From the NCBI GenBank assembly GCA_002050465.1, contig MWYX01000063.1:1-61151 (forward strand): a stretch of DNA of 61,151 bases, read 5' to 3'. Below, piece after piece: positions 7,521-17,141 of the stretch. A program made the position numbers and the translations under genes. This DNA comes from Chitinophagales bacterium 65-1 (lineage in GTDB: Bacteria > Bacteroidota > Bacteroidia > Chitinophagales > Chitinophagaceae). The notes under the pieces are model-generated. The model worked only from the letters and a program-made list of their open reading frames with translations. It was not told the DNA's origin and searched no databases. Each line of letters starts with the position of its first letter. Position 1 is the stretch's first letter.

Positions 7521-10500
7521 ATGTATAACAAAAAGCAGTCTGCAAAAGGACTCCAGTTCTCCCGACACTTTACTAAAGAAGGTATTACTCCATTTGAAAT
7601 GTTTGAATATGATTACAGGACCTCAGTAATTAAGAATACTTCGGGTGAAATAGTTTTCCAAATGGATAATGTAGAAGTTCCAAAACAATGGAGCCAGATT
7701 GCTACAGATATTTTAGCACAAAAATATTTTCGTAAGGCGGGAGTTCCGCAACCAGATGGTAGTACAGGCAGGGAAACTACTGTTAAGCAGGTGGCACACC
7801 GTTTAGCACATTGCTGGCGTGTTTGGGGCGAACGTTATAATTATTTTGCATCGGCACAAGATGCACAAATATTTTATGAAGAATTGGTATACGGAATTTT
7901 GAACCAGGCATGTGTTCCTAATTCGCCTCAATGGTTTAATACCGGTTTGCACGAAGTGTATGGCATAAAAGGTAAGCCGCAGGGTCATTATTTTGTTGAT
8001 CAAAATGATGGCGAATTAAAAAAATCAACATCTGCCTATGAACGTCCGCAGCCACATGCATGTTTTATTTTGAGTGTTAATGATGACCTTGTGAATGAGG
8101 GTGGAATTATGGACCTATGGGTAAGAGAAGCAAGGATATTTAAATATGGCAGCGGTGTAGGAACCAATTTTTCAAGCATACGTGGAGAAGGAGAAAAGCT
8201 TAGTGGTGGCGGTACTTCCAGCGGGTTAATGAGTTTCTTAAAAATTGGCGACAGGGCCGCAGGAGCCATAAAAAGTGGCGGTACAACCAGGCGTGCAGCA
8301 AAGATGGTTTGTCTTGACCTTGATCATCCTGAGATAGAAACATTCGTTAACTGGAAACTTGAAGAGGAAAAGAAAGTTGCTGCATTAATTACTGCTGGCT
8401 ATCCCAGTGATTACGAAGGAGAAGCATACAAAACTGTAAGCGGGCAAAACAGTAATAACTCAGTAAGAATACCGAATGAATTTTTTCATGCAATGGAAGC
8501 AGACGGTGACTGGGAACTTAAAGCCAGAAGCGATGGAAGAACCATGAAGAAGATAAAAGCTAAAAGCCTTTGGGATAAGATAACCAATGCAGCATGGAAT
8601 TGTGCTGATCCCGGAACTCAATATAATACCACCATAAATGAATGGCACACCTGCCCTGAAGGGGGAGCAATAAGGGCATCCAATCCGTGCAGTGAATATA
8701 TGTTCCTGGATAATACGGCATGTAACCTTGCTTCAGTAAACCTCCGAAAATTTTTTAATGAAGATGATAACAGGATTGATGTGCCGGGATTTGAATATAC
8801 TGTAAGGTTATGGACCACTGTATTGGAAATTTCTGTGCTGATGGCGCAATTTCCGAGCAAAGAAGTTGCACAACTTTCTTATGATTACAGAACGCTTGGG
8901 CTTGGCTATGCGAATCTTGGAAGTATGCTTATGGTGAGTGGCATTGCTTACGATAGTGAAGAAGCCCGTGGAATTGCCGGAGCAATCACAGCTATTATGA
9001 CAGGTATTGCATACAAAACATCTGCAGAACTTGCTGAGCATCTGGGAACATTCAGTAAGTATGAAGAAAATAAAGATCATATGCTTAGGGTAATGCGTAA
9101 TCATAGGGCTGCTGCATACGATGCAATGGATGCATATGATGGCATTGAAATAAAGCCACAGGGTATTAACGCAAAATATTGCCCTGATTATTTATTAACT
9201 GCTGCAACAAAAGCATGGGATGATGCAGTTATGCTTGGTGAAAAATTCGGTTACCGCAATGCACAAACAACTGTAATTGCCCCTACAGGAACAATTGGTT
9301 TAGTGATGGATTGTGATACAACAGGAGTAGAGCCGGACTTTGCATTGGTTAAATTTAAAAAACTTAGTGGTGGTGGATATTTCAAGATAATTAATCAAAG
9401 TGTGCCCCAGGCATTGCGTAATTTAAAATACAGTGAAAAGCAAATTGACCGCATAGTAAATTATGCAAAGGGTCATGCAACATTAAAAGGAGCACCTCAC
9501 ATTAACATAGAAACCTTATCAGCCAAAGGCTTTCTTCCTGAAGAGATTAAAAAACTGGAAGATTGCCTTGCTTCAGCCTTTGACATTGCCTTTGTATTTA
9601 ACTTCTTTAATCTTGGAGAAGATTGTTTGCAGCGCTTAGGTTTTACCAAAGATCAATATCAGGATTTTGAATGGAATTTTTTAGAAGCATTGGGATTTAA
9701 CGAAGAACAAATTGAAGAAGCCAATGAATACATCTGCGGAACGATGACAGTAGAGGGTGCTCCTTATTTAAAAGAAGAACACCTTTCAGTTTTTGATTGC
9801 GCTAATAAGTGCGGGCAAAAAGGTGAGAGGTACATTCATTATACGGGACATATTCGTATGATGGCAGCTGCACAACCTTTCATCAGCGGAGCTATTTCAA
9901 AAACAATTAACCTTCCAAATGAAGCAACTATAGAAGAGATTGCAGAAGCCTATAAGTTGAGCTGGCAATTAGGGTTAAAAGCATGTGCGTTGTATCGTGA
10001 TGGCTCAAAATTATCACAACCTTTAAGTAATAAGAGTGATAAGAAGAAAAAAGCTATGGTTGAAAAAGATCAGGCGGTAAATAGCGAAGCAAGAATTGTG
10101 GATATGAGTACGCTTACTGTTGAAGATCTTCTTGAAGAAGTAAATAAAAGAGTACAAAGCAGTGCAGATACGGCATTAAAGCGTCAATTGGCAATGATAG
10201 TAGAGCGCAGGGCATTACCTGCAAAAAGAAGGGGTTTTACACAAAAGGCAAAAATAAACGGCCAGGCTTTATTTTTAAGAACCGGTGAATATAATGATGG
10301 AACTTTAGGTGAGATTTTTATTGACATGGCTAAGGAAGGTGCCACCATGCGCAGTATGCTTAACTGTTTTGCTATTGCTATTTCTATCGGATTGCAATAT
10401 GGTGTTCCGTTGGAAGAGTTTGTTGAAAAATTTGTGTTCACCCGTTTTGAGCCATCAGGTATGGTTGATCATCCAAATATTAAAACTACCACATCAATTA

Positions 10501-10877
10501 TTGACTTTATGTTCCGTTCGCTGGCATATGAATACCTGGGCCGAAATGATCTGGTACATGTACTTGATAAACCTGAAGTTTTAAATACAGGTAATGAAGA
10601 ATGGGATCAGGCCACACCAACTATTGGAAACAGGATTCATGAATTAAGCGAAGTTAGGGTAGGAGTTTCAGGTAATGGAAACGGACAGCCACCGCAAATA
10701 AGAGCTCACAGAATGGAATCAATAAAGAAAGTTCATAACGAAATGGATGCTGTAAACTCTGCTGCCAAAAGCATGCAAAGCGATGCCCCGGCATGCAATA
10801 CTTGTGGCCACATAACTATCCGTAGCGGCACCTGCTATAAATGTTTAAATTGCGGCAATAGCATGGGTTGCAGTTAA
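7521..10877 (+). CDS. nrdJ: Adenosylcobalamin-dependent (class II) ribonucleotide reductase
   Basis: An 1118-residue enzyme that reduces ribonucleotides to deoxyribonucleotides using adenosylcobalamin, without oxygen. Visible parts: the N-terminal [16 protein letters not shown] segment, the glycine-rich [20 protein letters not shown] nucleotide-binding region, the NPCSE catalytic motif at about residue 390 followed by [11 protein letters not shown], and [20 protein letters not shown]. Near the C-terminus lies a TSCPD-like domain, and the last 27 residues form a zinc-ribbon-like CNTCG...[14 protein letters not shown] tail, where redox cysteines that re-reduce the active site are expected. Length is close to the long class II form found in Bacteroidota. 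It is monocistronic; the 258-bp upstream region shows no convincing cobalamin riboswitch or NrdR box. A hairpin terminator follows at 10941. Confidence 0.95.
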   Translation: MYNKKQSAKGLQFSRHFTKEGITPFEMFEYDYRTSVIKNTSGEIVFQMDNVEVPKQWSQIATDILAQKYFRKAGVPQPDGSTGRETTVKQVAHRLAHCWRVWGERYNYFASAQDAQIFYEELVYGILNQACVPNSPQWFNTGLHEVYGIKGKPQGHYFVDQNDGELKKSTSAYERPQPHACFILSVNDDLVNEGGIMDLWVREARIFKYGSGVGTNFSSIRGEGEKLSGGGTSSGLMSFLKIGDRAAGAIKSGGTTRRAAKMVCLDLDHPEIETFVNWKLEEEKKVAALITAGYPSDYEGEAYKTVSGQNSNNSVRIPNEFFHAMEADGDWELKARSDGRTMKKIKAKSLWDKITNAAWNCADPGTQYNTTINEWHTCPEGGAIRASNPCSEYMFLDNTACNLASVNLRKFFNEDDNRIDVPGFEYTVRLWTTVLEISVLMAQFPSKEVAQLSYDYRTLGLGYANLGSMLMVSGIAYDSEEARGIAGAITAIMTGIAYKTSAELAEHLGTFSKYEENKDHMLRVMRNHRAAAYDAMDAYDGIEIKPQGINAKYCPDYLLTAATKAWDDAVMLGEKFGYRNAQTTVIAPTGTIGLVMDCDTTGVEPDFALVKFKKLSGGGYFKIINQSVPQALRNLKYSEKQIDRIVNYAKGHATLKGAPHINIETLSAKGFLPEEIKKLEDCLASAFDIAFVFNFFNLGEDCLQRLGFTKDQYQDFEWNFLEALGFNEEQIEEANEYICGTMTVEGAPYLKEEHLSVFDCANKCGQKGERYIHYTGHIRMMAAAQPFISGAISKTINLPNEATIEEIAEAYKLSWQLGLKACALYRDGSKLSQPLSNKSDKKKKAMVEKDQAVNSEARIVDMSTLTVEDLLEEVNKRVQSSADTALKRQLAMIVERRALPAKRRGFTQKAKINGQALFLRTGEYNDGTLGEIFIDMAKEGATMRSMLNCFAIAISIGLQYGVPLEEFVEKFVFTRFEPSGMVDHPNIKTTTSIIDFMFRSLAYEYLGRNDLVHVLDKPEVLNTGNEEWDQATPTIGNRIHELSEVRVGVSGNGNGQPPQIRAHRMESIKKVHNEMDAVNSAAKSMQSDAPACNTCGHITIRSGTCYKCLNCGNSMGCS

Positions 10878-10910
10878 ACCCTCTAAATCTCCCTAAAGGG
10901 AGACCTTGAG
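10878..10910. repeat. Interspersed repeat CCCTCTAAATCTCCCT-AA-AGGGAGACCTTGAG
   Basis: A short repeat immediately after the nrdJ stop codon. Its core is a 7-bp perfect stem, TCTCCCT/AGGGAGA (10888-10894 with 10897-10903), flanked by CCCTCTAAA on the left and CCTTGAG on the right. A second, expanded copy lies at 44343-44396 after the BatA-type gene. Confidence 0.6.
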
Positions 10911-10940
10911 TAAATTTTTAAAAATGCAAACACATATATA

Positions 10941-10970
10941 AGCCATCTGAAAAGGTGGCTTTTCCCTTTA
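10941..10970 (+). terminator. Rho-independent terminator after nrdJ
   Basis: AGCCATCT (10941-10948), a four-base GAAA loop and AGGTGGCT (10953-10960) pair with one G-U wobble, followed by TTTCCCTTTATCTTT. It lies between nrdJ and the next gene on the same strand. Confidence 0.6.
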
Positions 10971-10982
10971 TCTTTGTTCTCA

Positions 10983-11465
10983 ATGACATCTTCCTTTTTT
11001 ACTTATAATAAAGCAAAAGTTATTCAGGCATTACGTTATCATTTTATTACGCGGAGAGAAATAAAAATTATGATAATACTGATAAATGTTTTTGCTATTT
11101 TATCAGCTAGTCTTTTCTTTTTTAAAAAAATATCACCATTAGCATTTTTAGTAAGCTCGGTACTATGGTTTATCTTGATGATATCTTTTTGGTTTATACT
11201 TCCTTATTCGATATACAAAAAAGCGGCAACCTTTAAAGATGGATTTACGGTTAGCCTGGAAGATCAGCATTTATTTCTTGAAAATGAAAGAGGAAGTAAA
11301 AGCTGGCCCTGGACGGCTTTTAGCAGCCTTATTGAAAGTCCTCATTTTTTTCATCTGTATTTTGACAGCCGCTCATTTTTTCTTATCCCAAAAGCTGCCT
11401 TTGAGGGTGATGCAGTGCATAATGCAAGACGTTTTTTAGGAAATAAGATAATGAAGAAGGATTAG
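10983..11465 (+). CDS. YcxB-like C-terminal domain membrane protein
   Basis: A 160-residue protein from the ATG at 10983; a TTG nine bases upstream is possible but lies inside a promoter-like TATCTTTG. Two hydrophobic segments at about residues 34-50 and 57-80 form a transmembrane hairpin. After this comes a soluble region, DGFTVSLEDQHLFLENERGS with WPWTAFSSLIESPHFFHLYF and FFLIPKAAF, which is the pattern of the YcxB-like (PF14317-type) C-terminal domain. Function is unknown for the family. It is monocistronic, preceded by the nrdJ terminator and convergent with the acetyltransferase gene, whose stop is 3 bp away. Confidence 0.7.
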   Translation: MTSSFFTYNKAKVIQALRYHFITRREIKIMIILINVFAILSASLFFFKKISPLAFLVSSVLWFILMISFWFILPYSIYKKAATFKDGFTVSLEDQHLFLENERGSKSWPWTAFSSLIESPHFFHLYFDSRSFFLIPKAAFEGDAVHNARRFLGNKIMKKD

Positions 11466-11467
11466 TA

Positions 11468-11899
11468 TTATCTAAGTTTTTTTTCCATAATAATATGTGG
11501 AATTGTTAATTCTTCAAACTCCTTACCTGTAATTTTATAGCCGAGTTTATCATAAAAACCCGTAGCTGTTTTTCTTGCATGCATAATTATTTTTTTATAA
11601 CCTGCATCTCTTGCAACATTCTCAGCATAGTTCATCATGGATGCGCCGATACCTTTACCCTGTAAATTATTTTGTACTGCCATTTGCCTTAATCGTACAC
11701 ATTCGTTATCAACTTTAGTAAGCAGGCAACAACCAAGCATTTTATCCTCTTCAAATGCACCAATTAAAATATCTTCCTTTTCACGGGCCAATTCTTTCGG
11801 GGCAAATGCAAGTCCTAAAGGTTTGCGCAAAATTTCATTTCTGAGCTCAACCATTTGATTGTATTCTTTTGTTCCGTGATCTAGTTGTTTAATCGGCAT
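11468..11899 (-). CDS. GNAT-family N-acetyltransferase
   Basis: A 143-residue protein with the GNAT fold. The acetyl-CoA pyrophosphate loop is VQNNLQGKGIGASMMNYAE at about residues 73-91 (Q/RxxGxG/A signature), preceded by the strand CVRLRQMAV and followed by KKIIMHARKTATGFYDKLGYKI, the usual motif B. The substrate cannot be read; small proteins of this type acetylate amines, amino acids or protein termini. It is a lone gene on the minus strand, upstream of no obvious partner. Confidence 0.85.
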   Translation of the reverse strand: MPIKQLDHGTKEYNQMVELRNEILRKPLGLAFAPKELAREKEDILIGAFEEDKMLGCCLLTKVDNECVRLRQMAVQNNLQGKGIGASMMNYAENVARDAGYKKIIMHARKTATGFYDKLGYKITGKEFEELTIPHIIMEKKLR

Positions 11900-12007
11900 A
11901 AAAATTTTAATTACAATCGTTATATTTTACGGCAAATAAATATACAATTTTATTTATTTATCATTAAAGGATATAATCTAATTATTAAATGTTTTCTAAA
12001 AATAAAA

Positions 12008-12026
12008 AAGCAGCCTTTAGCTGCTT
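12008..12026 (-). terminator. Rho-independent terminator of hemD
   Basis: On the minus strand a 7-bp perfect stem (AAGCAGC with GCTGCTT, 5-base loop) is followed by a run TTTTTTATTTTT. It lies 21 bp past the hemD stop codon. Confidence 0.75.
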
Positions 12027-12046
12027 TCAAATTGATATTAATATTT

Positions 12047-12841
12047 TTATTTCTTTTTTTCTGTAGAAAGAAAATGCTCAAGAGCTGATACCATACTTGG
12101 CATTTTTGGTTGAGGTGCTTTTATATCAAGGGTTAGTCCTGCTGCTGAAGCCGCCTTAAATGTATTATCTCCAAAAGCGCCGATCCGGGTTCCGTTCTGC
12201 TTGAAATTTGGAAAATTTTCTATAAAACTTTTTATACCTCCGGGAGTAAAAAAACAAATAACATCATAATGATTTTTTGCAAAGATTTCTTTTACATCAT
12301 TGCTGATTATTCTGTATAAAACAGGTGTGGCATATTCACAATCATTTGCCTTAAGCCAGTTTGTTATTTCACTGTCAAAAGATTCTGAGCAGGGATATAA
12401 AAAGCTTTCCTGTTCCTTATGCTTATTTATAACATCGAACAAGCTTTTATTAGTGCCATCAGCGCCATAAAAAACTTTCCGCTTTCTATACAGAATAAAT
12501 TTTTGAAGATATAAGGCAACCGCTTCAGTTATACAAAAATATTTAGTATGCTGCGAAACAGTGATTTTCATTTCCTCACAGGTTCTAAAGAAATGATCAA
12601 TTGCATTACGACTGGTAAAAATTACAGCAGAATATGCCGGGATTTCAATTTTTTGTTTACGAAATTCTTTTGCAGGAATACCCTCCACCCTGATAAATGG
12701 CTGAAACTCAAGATTTACCTTATATTTTCGGGCCATCTCAAAATAGGGAGACTTTTCATTTTCGGGTCTGGCCTGTGTAATAAGTATATTCTGTATGTGT
12801 TTTACAGGTTTAAATGCCTGTGTAGCAGAGTTTTTAACCAT
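12047..12841 (-). CDS. hemD: Uroporphyrinogen-III synthase
   Basis: HemD closes hydroxymethylbilane into uroporphyrinogen III, the branch point for haem and cobalamin. The 264-residue protein shows the two-lobed pattern of this poorly conserved family: ILITQARPENEKSPYFEMA near the N-terminus, AVIFTSRNAIDHFFRTC in lobe one, FLYPCSESFDSEITNWL at the hinge, and YDVICFFTPGGIKSFIENF with RIGAFGDNTFKAA in lobe two. The cofactor-type demand fits nrdJ and methylmalonyl-CoA epimerase elsewhere in the window. It lies downstream of the DUF4271 gene on the same strand with 95 bp between, and has its own terminator. Sequence conservation is low by nature, so the call rests on the pattern of motifs. Confidence 0.85.
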   Translation of the reverse strand: MVKNSATQAFKPVKHIQNILITQARPENEKSPYFEMARKYKVNLEFQPFIRVEGIPAKEFRKQKIEIPAYSAVIFTSRNAIDHFFRTCEEMKITVSQHTKYFCITEAVALYLQKFILYRKRKVFYGADGTNKSLFDVINKHKEQESFLYPCSESFDSEITNWLKANDCEYATPVLYRIISNDVKEIFAKNHYDVICFFTPGGIKSFIENFPNFKQNGTRIGAFGDNTFKAASAAGLTLDIKAPQPKMPSMVSALEHFLSTEKKK

Positions 12842-12936
12842 GTGTATAATTCATACGGGTTCGCAAATGTACAATTTTTTGTGCAAACTTCTTATTTGCT
12901 TTTGATTAATTATTACATACCGATAGCTGATAAATC

Positions 12937-13818
12937 TTATAGTAATGAACGAACAATCAATTTGTAAATTATTAAAACCGGTAATACTTCCATCCCTATT
13001 ATGTAAAGCAAAAAATGAAAGCGATTAATTTTTAACTCTGCCTGTACTGATCCATAAGATCGTAAATAGCGCAGTAAAAAAAGTATACCAATAACGCAGA
13101 AAGATAATATACTAATGATGTTAAACCAGTTAGCAGGCGCAAAAGCTAATAAAATAATAAAAGGGATGAGAACAATGCCAATTATCTTATTAATTAAAAA
13201 TATTACAAAGGTGTATTGATTTGTTGCGCTTTCCATTCCTGAGATCCATCCTGTAAGTTTTAGCACTATAAATTTACCCGCATAAATTATTCCTAACACT
13301 AAAATTGGCAGCCAGGGTAAAATGTGAACACTGTTCTGATAGTAATTAAAAATTAACCATGCATATAATCCCCCGCTAATCACAAAAAAAATATTGAAAA
13401 TCAGCGAGGGGAGCTTAGCTTGTAATAAAATATCTGTAAGTTGATTTTGCCGAAGTGAAGTATTAAAAAAAACCCTGAAAATATTATTGAAGTATTTATT
13501 ATAAAAGATTTTAAAAAGAGCAAGGAATAATACAACGATACTTAGCAGATAAAATAGAAATTCTTTTCCGTTTTTAAGTTTTTGTTTTATAGGGAAAGCA
13601 GCCGGCGTGTCAGTATTAAGAAATTTATTATCTTTTAAAAGGGAATCAAGACTGAATATATTTGGTTTATGAACGGAACTATCGGCAACAATTGAATCAG
13701 ACTGAAGTAAAGAATCCTTTACAGCAATCGAATTATTTTTTACCTGAGCCATACAGAAATTTATACAAAAGATTAAAATAAGAATGGTATATAATGCCTG
13801 TATTCCGTAAGTTTTCAT
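12937..13818 (-). CDS. DUF4271 integral membrane protein
   Basis: A 293-residue protein with a signal-like N-terminus (ALYTILILIFCINFCMAQ), an extracytoplasmic stretch of about 60 residues rich in Ser and Asp, then roughly six or seven hydrophobic helices from about residue 85 to the end. The loop arrangement, with FYNKYFNNIFRVFFNTSLRQ after the first helix, is that of the Bacteroidota DUF4271 family. This family is commonly adjacent to hemD in that phylum, as here. Function is unknown. It probably leads a two-gene transcript with hemD. Confidence 0.75.
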   Translation of the reverse strand: MKTYGIQALYTILILIFCINFCMAQVKNNSIAVKDSLLQSDSIVADSSVHKPNIFSLDSLLKDNKFLNTDTPAAFPIKQKLKNGKEFLFYLLSIVVLFLALFKIFYNKYFNNIFRVFFNTSLRQNQLTDILLQAKLPSLIFNIFFVISGGLYAWLIFNYYQNSVHILPWLPILVLGIIYAGKFIVLKLTGWISGMESATNQYTFVIFLINKIIGIVLIPFIILLAFAPANWFNIISILSFCVIGILFLLRYLRSYGSVQAELKINRFHFLLYIIGMEVLPVLIIYKLIVRSLL

Positions 13819-13880
13819 TCAATCAAAAATAATTTATATATCCAAACTATATTAAGATTCATGCAAGGTTGATTGTTACG

Positions 13881-13911
13881 TTTGTTGACAATGAATAAGG
13901 AACTACCTTTG
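13881..13911 (+). promoter_or_regulatory. Bacteroidota-type promoter upstream of hemW
   Basis: TTTG at 13881-13884 and TACCTTTG at 13904-13911 are separated by 19 bp, matching the TTTG-N19-TAnnTTTG promoter of Bacteroidota vegetative sigma factor. Transcription would start near 13917, giving a leader of about 100 nt that contains the hairpin at 13925-13952. Confidence 0.55.
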
Positions 13912-13924
13912 CGGGATACATTGC

Positions 13925-13952
13925 AAGGTATATATTGATGATGTGATACCTT
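13925..13952 (+). other. Hairpin in the hemW 5' leader
   Basis: AAGGTAT and ATACCTT form a perfect 7-bp stem around a 14-nt loop, just downstream of the predicted start of transcription and about 65 nt before the coding region. Function is unknown. Confidence 0.35.
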
Positions 13953-14017
13953 ATTTACAAGCTATAGGTTAGTAATATAAAACACCAATAATTCTCCTTC
14001 ACCTTCAAATTAAAAGT

Positions 14018-15163
14018 TTGTCAGGTATTTATTTCCATATTCCCTTTTGCAAACAGGCTTGTCATTATTGCAATTTCCATTTCTCTACTTCTATAAAACA
14101 AAAGAATGAAATGATTTGTGCTTTGATCAAAGAGCTACAGATTTCAGCTAGAATAGAAAATAAAATAGATACTATTTATTTTGGTGGTGGTACTCCGAGT
14201 ATATTAAGTACAGACGACATAAAAAAATTGTTAGATACCGCCTACCAATTTTATAACATATCACAGCAGGCAGAGATCACTTTGGAGGCAAACCCGGATG
14301 ACATTAATGAAATAAGATTAAAAGAGTGGAAATCAATTGGAATAAACCGCCTGAGTATAGGGGTTCAATCTTTTAATGATGCAGATCTGCATTGGATGAA
14401 CAGGGTACATAATGCCGACCAGGCTTTGAATTGTATTAAACAAGTTAAAGATGCAGGTTTCAAAAATTTTTCTGTTGATCTGATTTATGGCACCCCAACC
14501 TTATCAGATACTGATTGGAAAACAAATGTTGAAACCATAATTAATTTAGATGTTCCGCATATTTCCTGCTATGCTTTAACAGTGGAAGCAAATACTGCGT
14601 TACAAAAAATGATCAGTTTAAACAAGAAGGAAGAAGTTGATTCAGAAAGATCTGCTTTTCAATTTCTTTTGTTGATGACATGGATGCAGCAGGCCGGATA
14701 TGAGCATTATGAAATATCAAACTTTGCCAAACCCGGTTACAGAAGTAAACATAACAGCAGTTACTGGCAGGGTAAATCTTATATAGGAATTGGCCCTTCA
14801 GCGCATTCATTTGATATAAATTCAAGGAGGTGGAATGTAAGTAATAACTCAATTTATATTCAATCTCTTCAGAGAAATATTATTCCTTACGAAGAAGAGC
14901 TGCTTTCTGATGTTCAAAAGCTGAATGAATATATTATGACATCAATAAGGACAATTGAAGGAATTGATCTCGGCTATGTGGAAAAAAATTTTGGTCAAGA
15001 CATGAGTTGCAGGCTGCAAGCTGAAAGTAGCAAGTGGGAAGTAAATGCCCAAATAAAAAAAAGTGGAGATAAAATTATTTTAACAAATGAAGGGAAACTT
15101 TTTGCCGACGGAATTGCTGCAGACTTATTTGTTGAAGAAAAAATTAATGTTTTACAGATTTAG
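14018..15163 (+). CDS. hemW: Radical SAM haem chaperone HemW
   Basis: A 381-residue radical SAM protein that binds haem and delivers it to haem enzymes; often annotated as oxygen-independent coproporphyrinogen oxidase-like. The N-terminus IYFHIPFCKQACHYCNFHF carries Cys11, Cys15 and Cys18, the CxxxCxxC [4Fe-4S] ligands. It lacks the additional N-terminal region and fourth cysteine of true HemN, which supports HemW. FGGGTPS (about residue 50), RLSIGVQSFND and DLIYGTP are standard, as is the C-terminal HemN_C winged region. The start is TTG at 14018; no ATG lies between it and the cysteine motif, and the residues from there match family N-termini. Its end overlaps a small antisense ORF. Confidence 0.9.
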   Translation: MSGIYFHIPFCKQACHYCNFHFSTSIKQKNEMICALIKELQISARIENKIDTIYFGGGTPSILSTDDIKKLLDTAYQFYNISQQAEITLEANPDDINEIRLKEWKSIGINRLSIGVQSFNDADLHWMNRVHNADQALNCIKQVKDAGFKNFSVDLIYGTPTLSDTDWKTNVETIINLDVPHISCYALTVEANTALQKMISLNKKEEVDSERSAFQFLLLMTWMQQAGYEHYEISNFAKPGYRSKHNSSYWQGKSYIGIGPSAHSFDINSRRWNVSNNSIYIQSLQRNIIPYEEELLSDVQKLNEYIMTSIRTIEGIDLGYVEKNFGQDMSCRLQAESSKWEVNAQIKKSGDKIILTNEGKLFADGIAADLFVEEKINVLQI

Positions 15164-15257
15164 ACCTTATCTGTTTGATCATACCTGCTATCATAAGTAT
15201 CGCAAGAAAGACCAGGATGGTTGTTGATCCATAAATATCGTATGAAAGGGGCATCAT
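15144..15257 (-). CDS. Possible 37-residue single-pass membrane protein
   Basis: A small ORF starts at ATGATGCCC (15257) 31 bp downstream of the gpsA stop on the same strand, and ends inside the 3' end of hemW (20-bp overlap, antisense). The product has one hydrophobic helix, STTILVFLAILMIAGMIK, followed by a basic tail RSKSVKH, which predicts a cytoplasmic C-terminus. No family is recognised. It is listed because it is the only plausible content of the hemW-gpsA gap and has a coherent membrane-protein composition. It could still be chance. Confidence 0.4.
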   Translation of the reverse strand: MMPLSYDIYGSTTILVFLAILMIAGMIKQIRSKSVKH

Positions 15258-15287
15258 ATCCACATAAAGTTACTAACGTATAAAACC

Positions 15288-16331
15288 TTATACAAGCGTT
15301 TTTTCTATTTTAGCAAAACCTTCTGATGGGTGCATATTCTCCCACAGAATTTTATAAACCGTTTCAGCAATGGGCATATCAGCTTTTATATTTTCATTGA
15401 TTGTTTTCATGCATTTGCTTGCATTATATCCCTCCGCAACCATGCTCATTTCCAGCTTAGCTGTTTTTACCGAATATCCTTTACCTATCATTGTTCCAAA
15501 GGTTCTGTTACGGCTATATAATGAATAGCAGGTCACCAGCAGGTCGCCTAAATAAACGGAGGCTGCATAATTGGTAGTTACCTTACTTCCGTTTTTTGTA
15601 ACAGGCTTATGATCTATTGAACCCACCTCAATATTTTTTATACCTGCCTTTCTTAAAAAACCTGCCATCTCATCGGCACTATTGGCAATTAGCACACTTA
15701 AAAAATTATCACCATATTCTAACCCATGTGCAATGCCGGCCCCCAGCGCATAGATATTTTTTAAAATAGCAGCGAACTGTACCCCATAAATATCATGGTT
15801 TACAACAGTATTCAGATACTCAGTCTTAAAGTGGGATGCTATATTAGTTGCCGTTTTCTCATCAATGCCTGAAAAAGTAAGGTAAGATAACTTCTCAGAT
15901 GCAACTTCTTCTGCATGGCAGGGACCTAATACTGCAAAATAATTTTCTATTTCAACATTAAAGTATTGTTTTAAATAATCATTAAGCAATAAATTTTCAT
16001 CGGGTAATATTCCTTTAATAGCAGATACAATTTTTTTATCCTTAAAAATATTTCTATCAAGATTTCCTAATGTTTCTACAGCAAATGCTGAAGGAACAGC
16101 AATGATAATACAATCAGATTTTTCAATTACTTCTGATACATTCGATGTGGGCACCAGTAAAGTTGTGTCAAAAAAAACACTGCTTAAATATTGAGGATTG
16201 TTATGGCGGGCTAATAAATGTTTAATAGTTTCTTCATTGCGTATCCACCAATTGATTTTATTTTTATTATCGGTTAAAATTTTACCTAAAGCTGTTGCCC
16301 AGCTGCCGCTGCCAATTATGCCGAATCTCAT
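15288..16331 (-). CDS. gpsA: NAD(P)H-dependent glycerol-3-phosphate dehydrogenase
   Basis: GpsA reduces dihydroxyacetone phosphate to sn-glycerol 3-phosphate for phospholipid synthesis. The 347-residue protein begins with the nucleotide-binding motif FGIIGSGSWATALGKIL. It continues with NNPQYL, CIIIAVPSAF, VSAIKGI, and AVLGPCHAEEVA (the usual GPSHAEEV site with Cys for Ser). The catalytic-domain segment AILKNIYALGAGIAHGLEYG contains the conserved lysine, and is followed by GDLLVTCYSLYSRNRTFG. Length is near the usual 330-340. It is on the minus strand downstream of rnc with about 54 bp between; the intervening stretch holds a dispersed repeat (16367-16378). Confidence 0.94.
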   Translation of the reverse strand: MRFGIIGSGSWATALGKILTDNKNKINWWIRNEETIKHLLARHNNPQYLSSVFFDTTLLVPTSNVSEVIEKSDCIIIAVPSAFAVETLGNLDRNIFKDKKIVSAIKGILPDENLLLNDYLKQYFNVEIENYFAVLGPCHAEEVASEKLSYLTFSGIDEKTATNIASHFKTEYLNTVVNHDIYGVQFAAILKNIYALGAGIAHGLEYGDNFLSVLIANSADEMAGFLRKAGIKNIEVGSIDHKPVTKNGSKVTTNYAASVYLGDLLVTCYSLYSRNRTFGTMIGKGYSVKTAKLEMSMVAEGYNASKCMKTINENIKADMPIAETVYKILWENMHPSEGFAKIEKTLV

Positions 16332-16366
16332 TGTTGTACCATTGATTTTATGGGATTTTAGGATTT

Positions 16367-16378
16367 ACATCGTACTTC
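16367..16378. repeat. Dispersed repeat ACATCGTACTTC, copy A
   Basis: The 12-mer ACATCGTACTTC occurs here just downstream of rnc, at 36464-36475 (near the end of gldB) and at 44475-44486 (upstream of rsgA). All copies lie in AT-rich spacer beside gene ends and are embedded in similar TACATC/ACTTC repetition. Confidence 0.5.
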
Positions 16379-16385
16379 ATACTTC

Positions 16386-17108
16386 TTACATCGCTTTCAT
16401 ATCAATACCTAATTTTTCTACAGCAATCTGTGCTGCTACCTGGCTTGCATCCTTTTTGTTATAAGCCTTTGCCTTTGCAATCAGTTCACCATTTATCATA
16501 GCTCCGATAGTAAATAATCTTCTCCCACTTTCTATTTTTTCTTCCAGGGTTTCAAATTCAAGGATCTTCCCATTTTTATTTGCCCAGCCATACAATTTAT
16601 TTTTTTGATTGATATCAAGAATCTCCAGATCATCCATAAACATATGTGGACTGATGATGTGCCTGGTAACCCATTTTTGGGTTTTTTTATATCCTTTATC
16701 AAGATAAACCGCACCAACAACTGCTTCTAAAGTATTACCAAAAATCTGGGATATTTTAAGTGAGTTATCAAATTTATTATAGAAGGTGATCTTCTTCAAT
16801 CCCATTTTTAATGCAATATCATTTAATTGATTCCTATTTACCATTTTGCTTCTCATTTCGGTTAAAAATCCTTCATCCTTGTAAGGGTATCGCATAAATA
16901 AATAATGACCGACTAATGAACTAAGCACTGCATCTCCTAAAAATTCCAGTCGTTCATTATTTTCATCAGCACCTTCCCGAATTGAACGATGGCTTAATGC
17001 CGTTTTGTATAAAGTTAGATTGTCCGGAACAAAGCCAAGAACATTATGAAGCTGTTTTTTAAATTCTTTATCTGGCTTGTTATCAAGAAAATTTTTAAAG
17101 AATTGCAC
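16386..17108 (-). CDS. rnc: Ribonuclease III
   Basis: A 240-residue double-stranded-RNA endonuclease for rRNA and mRNA processing. The signature NERLEFLGDAVLSSLVGHYLF sits at about residues 51-71, with the catalytic acidic residues of the second motif in NTLEAVVGAVYLDKGYKK. The C-terminal dsRNA-binding domain is seen in KNKLYGWANKNGKI and the final YNKKDASQVAAQIAVEKLGI. The acpP-fabF-rnc order is widespread in bacteria and supports the call. It follows fabF by 85 bp, a gap that carries the left arm of an inverted repeat. The last codons lie next to the dispersed repeat ACATCGTACTTC. Confidence 0.94.
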   Translation of the reverse strand: MQFFKNFLDNKPDKEFKKQLHNVLGFVPDNLTLYKTALSHRSIREGADENNERLEFLGDAVLSSLVGHYLFMRYPYKDEGFLTEMRSKMVNRNQLNDIALKMGLKKITFYNKFDNSLKISQIFGNTLEAVVGAVYLDKGYKKTQKWVTRHIISPHMFMDDLEILDINQKNKLYGWANKNGKILEFETLEEKIESGRRLFTIGAMINGELIAKAKAYNKKDASQVAAQIAVEKLGIDMKAM

Positions 17109-17141
17109 AAAGAATTATTTACCCGAAAATAGCCAAAAAAT

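Noticed and set aside
10974..10982. TTG start at 10974 for the YcxB-like gene
   Set aside because: The TTG is part of a TATCTTTG promoter-like element; the ATG at 10983 is the better start.
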